Source: Chaetorhynchus papuensis
Taxonomy: Eukaryota; Chordata; Aves; Passeriformes; Rhipiduridae
Assembly (NCBI GenBank): GCA_013396525.1
Contig: VWYX01000011.1
Location: forward strand, 1,800,114 to 1,864,113
Reading direction: 5' to 3'
Length of the DNA: 64,000 nucleotides
In this document: piece by piece, positions 12,769 to 25,700 of the stretch
Numbering within the stretch: position 1 is the stretch's first letter
Layout: every line of letters begins with the position of its first letter
Translations under genes and position numbers: made by a program
Notes under the pieces: model-generated
The model's database searches: none
The model's input: only the letters and a program-made list of their open reading frames with translations
What the model was told of the DNA's origin: nothing

Positions 12769-12776
12769 TTTTTATA
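12769..12776 (-). promoter_or_regulatory. LTR TATA box
   Basis: Minus-strand TATAAAAA upstream of the ATTAAA signal within the LTR. The second copy has CATAAAAA at the matching place (37288-37295), so the box is intact here and damaged there. Confidence 0.5.
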
Positions 12777-12867
12777 AGTTAGTTAGCAAAGTGTGCTCAG
12801 TGGCACAAGGTCATTGGTTCTTCGGGCCAGCCAACCCCCGAGGGGCTGACCCAAATTGTGGAGTCTG

Positions 12868-13405
12868 NNNNNNNNNNNNNNNNNNNNNNNNNNNNNNNNN
12901 NNNNNNNNNNNNNNNNNNNNNNNNNNNNNNNNNNNNNNNNNNNNNNNNNNNNNNNNNNNNNNNNNNNNNNNNNNNNNNNNNNNNNNNNNNNNNNNNNNNN
13001 NNNNNNNNNNNNNNNNNNNNNNNNNNNNNNNNNNNNNNNNNNNNNNNNNNNNNNNNNNNNNNNNNNNNNNNNNNNNNNNNNNNNNNNNNNNNNNNNNNNN
13101 NNNNNNNNNNNNNNNNNNNNNNNNNNNNNNNNNNNNNNNNNNNNNNNNNNNNNNNNNNNNNNNNNNNNNNNNNNNNNNNNNNNNNNNNNNNNNNNNNNNN
13201 NNNNNNNNNNNNNNNNNNNNNNNNNNNNNNNNNNNNNNNNNNNNNNNNNNNNNNNNNNNNNNNNNNNNNNNNNNNNNNNNNNNNNNNNNNNNNNNNNNNN
13301 NNNNNNNNNNNNNNNNNNNNNNNNNNNNNNNNNNNNNNNNNNNNNNNNNNNNNNNNNNNNNNNNNNNNNNNNNNNNNNNNNNNNNNNNNNNNNNNNNNNN
13401 NNNNN
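12868..13405. other. Assembly gap (538 N)
   Basis: A run of undetermined bases inside LTR copy 1, with a CpG-rich left flank. The true size and content are unknown. Confidence 0.99.
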
Positions 13406-13781
13406 GCAGAGGGTATTGTTCAATCAAAGGGGATTATCTTCAGCCGGCCACACCATTGTTTTCCAGTTGTTCAGTAACTGAGGCCTCGTATCTCAAAGTG
13501 TGCCTTCATCTTAATTTCACCTTTAGTTTCCATGTTCTCAGCATCTTTTGCCAGGCAATAAGGCTTCCCTGTTTCATCTTCCCCAACACCAAATCCTAGC
13601 ACGTAGCAGACAAGTGTTTTTCTAACTGAAATAATAGCTATCTAGGAAAAACAAGTGCAGGTGCTGATGTTGATAAATACTGCTAACTTTGTTTTACTTA
13701 GCTTGCATGGGAAAGACAGAGTTCTCACAGAACACTAGAGAGCTGAAGAATTTCCCTGCTAAAGCCCTATCAGCATCAACA

Positions 13782-14619
13782 GCTGGACAATAGAATGAAT
13801 GAACAAATATCTAATTGTGTTTTAATGGCCTCTTCCCTAAAGGTTCCTTCATCCTTGGTTAAGTGCAGGGCCATAAAAGTAGAAAGGTAAATTTTTGCTG
13901 TCCAGTCAGCGTGACAATGAGGGCATTCTGGTTGGAGCTATTAAACATCAGTCAAGGCAATTTGTCCTTTTTCTGACATAATTGGCTTGGCTCTGGATAA
14001 TTACAGATCTAATAAACTGATCAGGAAACCTTAATATTTTTCAGCAAAATAATATCTTCACAGATAAAGTGACCCGTAGATTCTACTTTGCAAATGTGGC
14101 TCTTAGTCAGTGGCTGTATTGAGTGAAACCTGTAAAATGGAGAAGCACAGGAGCACTTTATCAAAGCAATCTGTAATATTTAAGCAGAATGAAATTAGCT
14201 GGGCACGAAGGAGATCAAAGCCTTAAGTGAGGTTTCGAGGGTGAAGAAAAGGCTGCAGTGGTGAATAGCGATTACTTGTAGTTAATTTAAACTTACTGAA
14301 AGATTTTAAGGATCAAAGTTGGGTCTTTTGAGAAAGGGGATTCATCCAATTTCCTCTACTTATATTTTTTCAACATAAATTTATCTTGATATATTTTATT
14401 ACCTTCTTACTGTTTTTTTGTTTTTTTTTTTCTTTTTTTCTTTTTGTAAGAGCAGGAGCACTTTGACTTTTGTCTACTGAAACTCTTCAGCTTTTGTTTA
14501 TTAAAACCACACCAGGGTCACACCTCAGGGTTACTCTGTTCCTGTGTCTGGGTTTCCACCTCATGATCTGCAGACAAAAACATTTTTCAGCATATTTCTT
14601 ATTTATTGAAGCATAAGGC
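13782..14619. other. Non-coding DNA
   Basis: AT-rich with a T-rich tract at about 14409-14445. No gene or repeat family was recognised. Confidence 0.5.
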
Positions 14620-15260
14620 TGTTTGATCTTTCAAGTATGCAACACAGCCAAAAATATTAATATTGCATTCTTAGTTAATTCCATTACAGAGCCATTCAGC
14701 AAATACACATTGGCAAGTCTTTGTTTGTTTTCTGTTTGGCTTCTAATGCTTCAAAAAATTATTTTGGCCATTATATTTATTATGTCTTTTCAAACTGTTG
14801 TGCGATAGTGATAACAGCAAAACAATTTGTCTGCTACTAATTGGATAATATATGTGAAAAATGCACATTTTAATGAGTGAAGGATAAATACAGTTCCTTA
14901 TTTGAAATTTATTAGCTAATAATACACCTTCAACACTAGTATTTGTCAAAAACCTCCAAAAATGTTTCCATTTTAATTTCATGCTAGCGTTTGACAGCTG
15001 TGACAATACCAGTATTTATTATTAATATACAGCGGAATGGCATTTTAAATCAAGTCTGTCACAAATTGTCCTGCTCTAAAGTAATAAAATTAATAGCTGT
15101 GTAGCAAAATAATACAGCAAAGATTAATCACGTATTGCATGGGAATAAAAAGTCTCCTGGAAATTGTATTTCCAGGGATATTTAGCAGTAATTTTGCTTT
15201 CCTTAACAATTTATTCTGATAATTTAACATATGTTTTACAATTTTAACAAAAAGCGCTGT
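14620..15260. promoter_or_regulatory. Possible conserved non-coding element
   Basis: The segment is strongly AT-rich but of high complexity, dense in homeodomain-type TAAT cores, and contains TGACAGCTGT (14992-15001), a TGIF/MEIS-like site with an E-box core. It holds no simple repeats and no open frame of note. This texture resembles vertebrate developmental enhancers, but the call is by appearance only; conservation was not tested. Confidence 0.2.
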
Positions 15261-18200
15261 TTAGAAAAGCGTTGCCATCAGGCAGCTGGGGTTTTCCTGC
15301 AGGCAGTCAGGGATTAGGAGCAGCACAAGGGGTACAAGTTAAGAACACAACCCTGGCAGAGCTGTCCATGCAGCCAGGCAATTGCTTCCACTCCTCTGGC
15401 CAAACCTTTAGGCAGCACGAAGTGTTAATGCTGATCCCAATAAAGCTGTCTCCAGTTTGAGCCAAGAAGGAATTTGGCACCCTGAGTTTGAAATTCTCGT
15501 CCTTAAAAGGCTTCCCTCCACCTGCTGCTGTCACCAGCGTTTACAGCCACGCTTTGTCTTGCTGTTCCCTGGTAAGCTGAGAAAAAGCAGAGTTGCAATT
15601 CAGCCGATCTCCTGGGAGTAAAGATGTGCATATTGGGGATTTTCTTCCCTTCAGATCACATTATGAGCACGATTTATATCCCTCAGTTTTGAGATGACAG
15701 TCTTCTTAAGCAGTCTTCCAAACCACGATACCTTCCCTGATGGCATCCTGTGTACAAGAGCAGACTTGCTGCAGGTGCTGACTGGAAATGTGGGAGAAAA
15801 GAAACTTTTCAAACTGACTTTTCTTCCACCTTTTATTTTTAAATGTTAGTGCTCTTTAAAATGTGGGGTTTACCCCCTGAAGTGGATGACGGAGTTTCAA
15901 TACAACATCGGTATAAGGATTACAGAATGTTAAGGTCTGAAATCTTTTTAGTCTGACCTTCATTTTCTTCTCCCTTTCAATCTGAGCCATGTTTAAAATT
16001 TCATCCTTAATTATGAAAATCACAATTGTTGTATCTTCAATTCATGAGCTTCTTCCACTTACTACTAATTATGGCCCGAGGGAATAAAAACTCACTGGTT
16101 TCTTTAAGACTGAAACAGAAAGCTGGGAGTTTGTACAATTCTGTTGTTTCTCTTAGTTCTTGACTGCTGGCAGTGGTGAAGCACCTTCTGTTTGTCCCAT
16201 GATGTTTCTAATCATTGTCATGAAAAAAAAATCATCGTTTTTAAGGCTGCTCCATAGGAAATGTTACATTAGAATTGTGCTAAATCACTTCATCCCTCAT
16301 AATCCAGGCATTCAGCTGCATACACAGATCTCCACTAGAAAGTTTAAAAAGCTGCTCCTGGTAAATGCTTATAAAATGTGTAATTCTGCACTTACCTACT
16401 AATAACCTAAATATCACATAATTAAGCCCACTGAAAAAAAAAAAAAAAGAAAAGAGAGAATATGCACTGCAAGTTCATATGAATATGAAATCCAGAAAGA
16501 TAGTTTAAAGTAAGATTAGAGTTTTGGGATGTTGTGAGTGTCTATAATTTGCCCAAACCCATTGATACCTTCCTGTGCTGCGTTTTGGGAGGTTTAGACT
16601 CTCAGTGTTGATGATACTCGGTGTCTTTAAAGACATAAAAGTTTTCATCTCCACTGATGACTTTTTGATGCCGTTGCGATATTACTTGAAGAGATGTAAA
16701 TTCCAAAACGACTGTCACTTGAAAGTGGCTTAATACCTCTATTTTTAACAAAGACACACATGGCAGAACATGTGCACTTAAGCTTATCTGGAGGTTGTCT
16801 GAAGACACGATGCACAGGTTGATGAAAAACAGAAGTTCAGTGGATACAAACAATTTTCACCATTGATTCATTGCAGAATGTGCCCACCTGCAGGTCTCTG
16901 ATTAGCAGGTGAATCAGGGAGAAGAGCTTAAAAGCAGAACTTCCCTCAGGGCCAGCAGATCTCCACCTCACTGCTCAGCAGAGAGACAGCAGGTGTCATT
17001 GGGGAAAACGGCGTTTGTATCTCGAAGAAAGAATAAAATAATTGATATGTTACAGTTATTTGTCTACTTTTCATTACTGTTTCTTACAGCAATTAAATAT
17101 AAACGTGTTTGGGATGTAGGAACAATTCTGGGGGGGAGAAAGATGTTACATCTGCTCAGCTCCTTGAAGAACTCAAAATGGAGATTAGTGCTAACAGCCA
17201 ATAGGGCCCATTTTTAAATGGGCTTCTCTGACTAAAAAATCCTGAAGAGGACAGAGTTCCAGGAAGGTTTTGTCTGGAAAGCATCTAAAGGGATTTGGTT
17301 GGATACAGAAAGAGAGAGGCCTTTAGGATGGGATCTCGGTCTGATGGGGTACGTGAGGTTTCTCTGTTTTTTCTTGTAGTCATGCGAAACAGAAATGTCT
17401 GTTTTGGAAGGTGCATATATGAATTTTATCTTCAAATTCCTTTTCCTCACGTGTAATCTTCACTTTACTTTAAAGTGCGGTGTCCTAGTCAACATCCAAC
17501 TGCCCACCAATGGGTGTCATCGGTAAATTAGGATACTGGAATCCAGATAAATATTCAGCTTTCATTAATGTTCTGCTCTAGGATATTTAAAGAGTAATGG
17601 TGTGTAGCCCTCCAGTAATTTTATAGGCCATTTAGTGCTGTGGTGTTGAGGTGTGGAAGAAATGTCCTCTAGCGAACAATTTCAGCTTGCACGGGTCTCT
17701 GGAAAGCACAAAGGTACTAATAGCTGCAGTCAGCAAGGTATCATGGTGTTCTTCCAAATCTGAGGGTATGGTTGGGTAGGAAATTTAATATCCATGACCA
17801 CTAAAATACGATATAAAAATCTGGAGACCCACAGCAAGGATTCCCCGAGTGGTTTTTGGCTCGTGAGCAGAGCACATTTTGAACAGTGCTGTCTGCACAT
17901 GCTGCTGCTTGGAAAGATGTGTCCCATGAAAACAAATAAGATTCCTTCAGTTTGAAAATGCCAGAGTATTTACTTGCTAAATAAAATATAAAGAAAGCTG
18001 TAAATATGCTTCATTACAACACAGCCTGGTCTTTAGAGGGTTTTGAATAGCTGTTGTGCACAGTGGAAGACAAATTAATCTCTCTGAATCTCTCTCAGCT
18101 GAAACATTCTAATGTTAACTAACAGTTTCTAGTGATCAAAGTGATTTAGTTAAATTATTTATTTGCATATGCATTTAAAATTTTTTATTGTTGTAGCTCA

Positions 18201-21200
18201 GGGGAAGAGAAGGGAAGGGGGAAGGGGAAGAAGGTGGTCTTGAGATAATTACCTGAGATTTAAGAGCAGCTGGCCCTGCCTTGTCCTACTTTCAGAGGTA
18301 GATCAGGCAGCTTTGGCCCCCAAATCTCATGATTGCCATATGCTCTTTGTTGTGGCTTCTCACCAGCAAAATTGCACTCATCTCTGCCTTTTCTCCTTTT
18401 AATTAGTAATCAAAACGATCAGAAATAGATAATTTCAGTCATTAAAGCCATGTTTGTTGTATCCCACTCTAATCAAAATGTTTGCTGGCAGTGTAAATAT
18501 CTGCGTTTTCCTGCAGGGCCTGTTGAGGTTGTATTTGTTTTACTGTCTCCTCCCTTTTCTCTGGATTGATCCCTGTAACAGGAAAACTGTCTGCTTAAAA
18601 ATCAGAGCGGGGTTGTGTTTGGCATGGAAAAGAAGCCAGTGGAAGGTTAAGGTTGTGGCAGGGCTTTATTTTCCTCTCCTCCCCCTGGCCAAGTTAATGG
18701 GTTGCAATTGCACCTTGGTGCTTCCAGCCCGTGGTGTAGCAGGTGTCAGCCAGGCAGCCCCAGGAAATAAACTGATTTATGACAGCTAATTGGGGTGCCA
18801 ATTTGTTTGCATTGGTGTTGGAAGCCTGGAATCAATATCATGTAACAAACAAAGCAACTAAACCATCAGATCTTGTACGGCTCAGCTTCAAAATGTAATA
18901 GGCAGTAAGTTTTGTTTAAAAAAAATAAAAACAAACAAAAAGTGTGAACGAAAATCATGCGGGGAGAAAAGTGCCTGTCCTTAGTATTTACAGCATCATT
19001 CCTGTTCTATTTTTAGTTCTAATGCCTTTGAAAATTTAAAAAGAACCCCTGAAACAAACTCCAAACAAAATGACCCACAGCAAAGCAAAACATGCAGAAA
19101 GCCACCTAGAAAGGTCAAGGGAAATCACTTTTTCTCTTATCACTTCCACCTCTGTGGAGAGACTGATCCTCGGAATTTGTAGCAGGAATATTCTATTTTG
19201 GCTTTCAAAAATTAGGTAAATGTAAGCAGAATATTGTTCTGCATATTCTCAGAAAGAGGCATCAATCTGTGAGCTCTGACAGTGTTTACTTTGGTTGTCT
19301 TTAGGGCTGCATTTAAAGGATTGCCTTGTCATACCCATCGAGTAAAATACGTATGAGAAAGGGTCCAAAATAGTAATTAAGCTGTTGGTGATTTTTTTTT
19401 TTTCCCCTCCTATTCTGGAATAGAAGATCTTTATTAAAAGGTTAGAGCAACTCCATATTTTGATTTTTTTTTTTTCAGCCATTTTTACAAAGCCTAATCC
19501 CACAGAGGATTCTAGGAAATCCGTGTTAGCCACGTGTGCAAGATCCATGTTTGTGTCCTGACCCCAGCATTCCTGTCCATGCACCCACAGCCAGTTATCC
19601 TCGTGCCTGCAGGATTCTGGAGGAGGAAACTTGAGAACATGGAGCCTTTGTATGATTATTTATTTGTTTTGGTATTTTTTTCCAACAAAACCACGCAATA
19701 AACTCAGCATCCTGTACTACAGCAATGTGGTGGCAGCAGATAAACTTATTTCAGGTGGCACGTTACAAATAGCAGTTCTGACTGAAAAGACAACTTTAAT
19801 CTAATAATAAGTATAACTGGTTAATTGCATTGCCTCAGATCTGCTTTATGCTCTTATCAAATATGAACAAGACCTCTCTTCATTGCTCATGAATGAAAAT
19901 ATATAAACTGCTAATTGTTGCAGTTACTTTTTATGGAGGAATCAGTAAATGAAGTATTCTAAGATTAGTTTCAGGTCTATCCTGTTTTATCGTATTCTGC
20001 AGACAGGACATCATTATATTAAAAATAGACCATTTTATTGGACTCATTTGCACATTGCTGTGATTTTTAAAACTGATGAGGTTTGACCTAACTCTGCTCC
20101 CATTGGATCTGTCCATTATCAATGATGCTGTGAGTCTGTGATTTCATACTTAAATTGCTTTTTATTTTTTTTTTCCATTTGCCTGCCACCTAAAGAAAAA
20201 GATAATGCATTAAAGTAAATTGCACTGATAAAAAAGAGAAATTAAAAACTTTTGGAAGACTTGTGAAAGTCTCTTTTTTAATCTGTAAATTAATCTAATT
20301 TCTGACCTGAGTGCCACCTTTGTTTCCAGTGCTGACTTTTTCCTTCTGTCAATTCCTGTCAACTGCTTTTGTGACATTGTCAATTATTTATATGGCCTTG
20401 ATGAAGACTTTTAAACACTTTTTCACTACTAGATAAGTCCCAGAGAAGGATTAGAGCCAAGGTCCCCTGAGCACACAAATTAGTTCATGAAGTTATTTCT
20501 CACAACAAAATCTAACAGCAGATAAATCAGATTTCTGTAGTTGTTGGCTGCCTCAGTGGCACTTTGTCTTCCAGTTTTTGTGATGAGTTATGGTTGCATC
20601 CATAAACACCTGGAAATCAAATCCTTGCACTTAGTGTGCTCTGATGTGCCTGTACATTTGATTTTACATGGGGATCCATCCCCAGCACGGTGTAAAAAAA
20701 CTGCAGAAAGAAAAGACAAAGGAAAAAAAAGAAAAATAATCTGACTTTTTTTGCACCTCTGGATCTTAACTTTCACATGGCATTGCTTCTATCCTGCCTG
20801 TTGTTCAGACTTCAGGTTCTTTTTTCTATGTAAATTATCCTACCACTGTGCTTTTCTTCCCTAACTTGGCTGCATGAATTTCATACCTTAATATCTGCCA
20901 CACTTATAATTTTCAAATTTTCAAGCATTATTCTGCTTGATAATTTTTAGCATTTTGACTTTTACACGTTCTCTTTTTTCCTGCATTGAGTCTGGACTGA
21001 ATATTACGAGACATTATTTTTCTCCTTTTTGCCGAGTTCTAAAATTCTCTATTTGAATAGCTGCATAATGATAACTGTAGGAACTCTCTAATTCAAGCCA
21101 TCTGCAAAAGCAGTGTCTCCTTGGAAATGCATTAACCTCCTCTCGTGGAAATAAAGGAGTGTTTGGTTTTTATCAAAAGGACTCAGTTGGAGAAGAGAAA

Positions 21201-22689
21201 ATCCAGTGTGTGCATATTTAAGCTTTGATTTAAATAGAGATCCTGAACCTTGAAATTTTAAGGGTGGGGTTTCGGAATGTAAATTGTTAAAATGGAATGA
21301 TGGGGAGGTTGGATTCCTTTAACAGAAATTTCAAGGGCTGTGCAATGAAATCCTGAAAGGAGATCCAATCCTTCTGATTGCCCACTCGTATAAGATTTTA
21401 ATTACTATGAATGCCATCCTATAAATCAGTAATTTTTCCCTGGGTCTCGTCTGTGTGAGCACAAACACCATCTTTTTCCAAACATTTGTAACTGTGCTGA
21501 GTTTGTGAGTGCCCAGCACAGATCACTACTGATAAACACAACCAGGAATGCAGTTGCAGTAAATATAAACTAATGTTTCGTAGTAAAAATGTATAATTAC
21601 ATCCCTAAAGGACCTAAAGGCTACGATAGTGTTAAAGTGCATAGCAGATGATCCTGGTTTCCCCAAAGTCCTGCACTTTATCTGGAAAATTGACTTTTAA
21701 AAGGGCTCTCTCTTCTTTGTGTGAGATATAACTTACCTTCAAAATTGGCCCTGGCGTACCAACGTCATCGTGTGTTCTAATACTGCCTTTAATTAATGAT
21801 CTCTAAAGATAATGAGTAATCCTGCATTCTGCCAGATCAGTTAAAACAGGGGCTTCCAGCTGCAGTTTAAGGGACTGAGATGGGCAGAGAGTGGCAGAAA
21901 GGCTCTGACTGTGTCCCAGTGGTTGCAGACAGAGACCTTGGCTGGCTTTCAGCACTCGGGGTGTCTCTGCCAGGACAGAGCCCTTCTCCTGCCCTTTGAT
22001 GTCTCATTAGGTTTTCCATTCTTACAGACTTCTGAATAGACTTCTGATGATGCACTTTGTGATCATTTTGCTCTGCTTTCCCTGTGACCCATTTCTTTTA
22101 ACACTTTCTGTCTATGTTTAGCAAAACAGGCACCCACTTCTCCTTTTTATCAGCCTCTCTTCGTTGCCTTTCTTTCTGTGTGCAATTAATTCCATATCTA
22201 TATATTATGTATTTGATCTAGAAGTGTGTATTCATTCCACTGAATGGAAACTCTCGAGTACCCTAGTATGTGATATCTATAAATTATTCAAAATTCCAGT
22301 CATAAATTTTAATTTCACTCTGAACAACTTACTAATCTAAGGAGATGTTAAGTAACCTTTGCAATGGATGTTGATGTATAAATAGTGGCATTAATGCCTC
22401 TGAACATTTCAATAAGTGTTCCATGGTATCATCCCTTCTCCATTTCTCAGCTCTAAAAGCCGTTGTTAGCATTTGTAATTTTCTGGGTGAAATCTCTGAG
22501 CCAGATACCCCCCCAGAGCTGCTCCACAGCTTAACCTGTTTTCCCTTCATTTTGCTTGCATGCAGTGTGGGATTGGGTGTGGAGAGGGCAGGTAATTTTG
22601 CTAATTGCCATGAAAGAACTGTGGAATGACCTAGGACATGGAAGATCTCTGGATGTCTTCTTGCCCAAAACCCAGTCAAAGCTTGCCAC
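15261..22689. other. Non-coding DNA
   Basis: No supported gene. Pseudo-exon-like pairs of splice sites exist (for example 15538-15571, followed by GTAAGC), but all three frames are open and nothing selects one. T runs of 11-13 bases lie at about 19391-19403 and 19467-19477, and an A run near 16432-16447. A purine-rich G-quadruplex motif at 18201-18227 is listed separately. Confidence 0.5.
18201..18227 (+). other. Canonical G-quadruplex motif
   Basis: Four G runs (GGGG, GGG, GGGGG, GGGG) are separated by loops of 7, 2 and 2 bases, all A/G. This satisfies the standard G3+N1-7 pattern on the plus strand and continues into a purine-only tract to about 18234. The tract could also form a triplex. 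No promoter or exon is adjacent. Confidence 0.7.
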
Positions 22690-22790
22690 ACCTTGCTGTA
22701 CTCAGAGCCTTTTCCAGCTATTTTTTAATATTTCCAGGAATGGTGATTCCAAGAAAAACTTTGGACAACTTATTCCCAATTGTATTTGTG
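22690..22790 (-). mobile_element. Ancient CR1 relic
   Basis: Blocks such as TCAGAGCC, TTTCCAGGAATGGTGATTCCA and CAACTTATTCCCAAT follow the order of the CR1 3' region read in reverse orientation (compare GGGACGGTGACTCCA and CTTGTTCCAATGC in the clearer copy at 2879). The copy is highly diverged. Its ends are approximate. Confidence 0.5.
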
Positions 22791-25700
22791 GATGATTCCG
22801 GGTCAAAAACAATGAAAAAAAAAGGCTTTGAAGTATAACTATTAGCAGTCCTGTAGCTTCAAGAGATGTTAGTTCATGTGAGATCCTCCATGTGCATGGT
22901 AACAGAAAATAAATAAATCATCTCTGTTTCTGTTGATTGAATTTAAGTATATTTTTTGTTACTGTGCAGTAATAGTCGAGTTATCATCTGAGAGTAAGAG
23001 CTCTCACAGGTGCCCATCAGCAGAATGCTGCATAGGAATGCGCAAGTGTTTTGTCTTCTAGTTATGAGTATGAAATGGTCTCACTCGATTTAAAAATCAA
23101 ACAAAGCTTTCCTGTGAATTGCTGTGAACTAGAAACGAGCATTTGGCATTTGCAGTGCAATTCAGTGTAAGAGAATCAAATAAACCACAGAAAACAGTCG
23201 GTGGCAGGAAGAGCAGATAACTCAAAAGTTACATATTTGGGATATTTCCTGAAGTAACTGTTGAACCTGGTGGGCAGAGGTGGATTTTACAGCCAGGCAG
23301 CACCTGCCAGGAAATCTGAACCAAACTCTTCCAGCTGCTAATGCTGTACTGAGGCAATAGCAGTGCAGGCCATGACAATTCTTCTGTCAATAATTACTGA
23401 GCCAGGGTAAAAAGCAGCGTGCATTGCCCGGTGCAGCCAGCAAATGGAGGCCTGAGGATTGCCTGCTGCATCAAACTGTAAAATAGAATGACTTTTGAAG
23501 GTTGAAGTTTATGAGAGCAGTTCATCCTGTGTTCCAAGCAATGCTTTATTCTGCTATTGTTTCTTCATTATGTGGATAGGAAGCACTGTAGCAGCAATTG
23601 GGCTCAAGGGAAACGGTGTCTACCAGTAGTTTAACCTTGTGACATTCCACTAAAAAGCACAGGTTCTTCTGAAATACATAATACATGAACTCCTCTGATT
23701 GTTTAGCATTGATCAGTACTCAAGTAAATTGAGTTACTTTCTTATTAGCATAAACAGCCAGGCTCTGGCGAGCCTCCTCACCCTCCCATGGTAAGCGGCT
23801 GAGGGATTTCTGCTTCCTTTAAACTGAAAGTCAATTTAAAAACCCAGCCTGGAAAAGCTCTTTACCAAAGCCAAGGCAATATTTTGAAGCAGCATCCTTC
23901 TGGATTTCAACTTCAGTGACCAGGTTTCAGTACAGATTGCTTCTCAGACTTCTTGTCCTCCACTGGCAGCTCTGTCTGCAATTTCACTTTCCTCTCTCTC
24001 CAGAAGTGTATATATACATTAGAGATAATTGTAAATGCACAATATAGAGTGTAGATTTCTGCTGTAGCATAATTAGGCTGCGTGTCAATGTAAATAAAAC
24101 TTCTCCCCTCTCTTCCTCAGATAAGAAACAGTGAAAGCCTGGTTTAGAAGCAAATTTCCTTTACTTTATGGGAACTCGCAGGTGAAATCTTTCAAAAGCT
24201 TTACAGCTTGTTCTTGAACACCTTTTCCATGTTAACTTTTCACCTTTCCTTCTGTTCACCTTTCCAGCTGCAGAAAGCAAGCTGGCCCGAACGGGTGGAA
24301 TGTTTCTGGTGCAACAGAGTCTGATAGAGTCTGCTTTTATCTTCACTTGTACATAATCATAATTGTCAGCATTTATTTTTAACTCTCAGCCCAGGGTGAG
24401 GATGAAATATTATTTTGAATCAGGGGAACATGCAAGATTAAGGCTACCCATGTACTAAGAGCATTTCAACTCTGAGGGAGGCATTTCTGTCTAAATTAAA
24501 GTTTGATGTATTGGGAACTAACTTTGATTTTATAATGTTCTGAGCCAGGCGTCCAGATTATCAAAGGTAATTTGCCTACAAGACAGGCACGAAACATCAA
24601 AAAGAACCAAGACTAACTCCTAAAGCTTTAATTGTACAGCATCTCTGACAGTTTTGAATCCCTCCTTCCTGTGCTGTGTCAAACACAGCTTGGCTGTTTC
24701 AGGTGCTGCTTGGATACCTAGAATTGCAGGAGCATAGGAATCCTAGGGTAGGCCAGGCAGCAAAAACCCTGGGTTTGGGTCTTTTTCCTGCACACTGGTG
24801 ATGCTGAAGCTATTTTTTGATAAATTTAGTAAGATGAGTATTTCACAGATAAGTGGAACTGGGGTATAAATAAAATATATACTGAATATAGTAGATGCTA
24901 TCGTTTGCACAGAGTTAAAGCTTTTGCATAAAATAAAATTGCCAGAATTTAAAGGACACTGTGTGTGTACATATTTGACAGAAGAACTTATGTTGGATCA
25001 GGTCAGGGAGTTTGGTGTCTTGATTGTGGTTTGCTTCCCAGCTTGGTCCTTTCCCCCTTGAGTCCCTAAATATCTTCTGGCTGTTAAATGCATTTCATTC
25101 TCCTGTTCAGGCACTCCAGAAGTGGAATAATCAGCAGTGAGATACTGATTTCTGCAAAGCCTCTTTTGTGGTTGTGTGAGACAAGCCAGGATCTGTAATT
25201 CTCGATGAAGTTGATGTTCCTTTAGAGTATGGATGAAGTCAAGCTGTCATCTTGGCCAGCAGCAGAACACAACCATGAGGAAAAACGCATCTCTGGAAAC
25301 CTCTTCTTTTAGCTTGCACTCCAGAGCAAATAGAGAAACAAATAATGCCCCTTTGGGGCCTAAGATTTGTCCAGAGCAGCCATGAGAACAGAGCCATTCA
25401 TCTTCACTGTCCTTAGTCTAGAGCTTCAGCAGCTTCAGCTGCAGCTTGCCTGTTTATCTGGGTACTAAAAAGGGGGTTTAAAGCCCCTATGGATCATCCC
25501 TTCTCTTCCTGTCTAAGTCTGATCTCACTGTTCTGTTATCCTGGATCACCTAGAGGAATCGATCACTGCAAAGTCACTGATGGTGGTCGGGTGGTTGACC
25601 CCCAATATTTCATTTCTCTGGGCAGAAAAACCTGAGGTGCTGCTCAGGTGCTGGTTATTTGTAGATTCAGCTGGGCAAAAGCTTTGCTGGTTGTGAGGTG

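Larger units (their letters stand above)
12676..13781 (-). mobile_element. Endogenous retrovirus LTR, copy 1 (gapped)
   Basis: This is a minus-strand LTR matching a second copy at 37195-37563. Shared blocks include AAAAACCACACGAG, GAGGTTTTTAT and CATGGGAAAGACAGAG. On the minus strand it starts TGTTGATGC and ends GCGACA, the TG...CA form. Inside lie TATAAAAA (plus coordinates 12769-12776) and ATTAAA (12751-12756), in the order expected for U3 promoter then R polyadenylation signal. Flanking hexamers GCTGTA (12670-12675) and GCTGGA (13782-13787) differ at one base, consistent with a 6-base target duplication. No primer-binding site or polypurine tract is seen outside the ends, so the visible part looks like a solo LTR. 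A 538-base gap interrupts it, so hidden internal viral sequence cannot be excluded. Confidence 0.8.

Noticed and set aside
12783..13599. Long open frames across the N gap
   Set aside because: They are open only because undetermined bases contain no stops.
24721..24770. Possible CR1 terminal repeat remnant
   Set aside because: Only a loose resemblance to the ATAGAATC-type end; too short to support.
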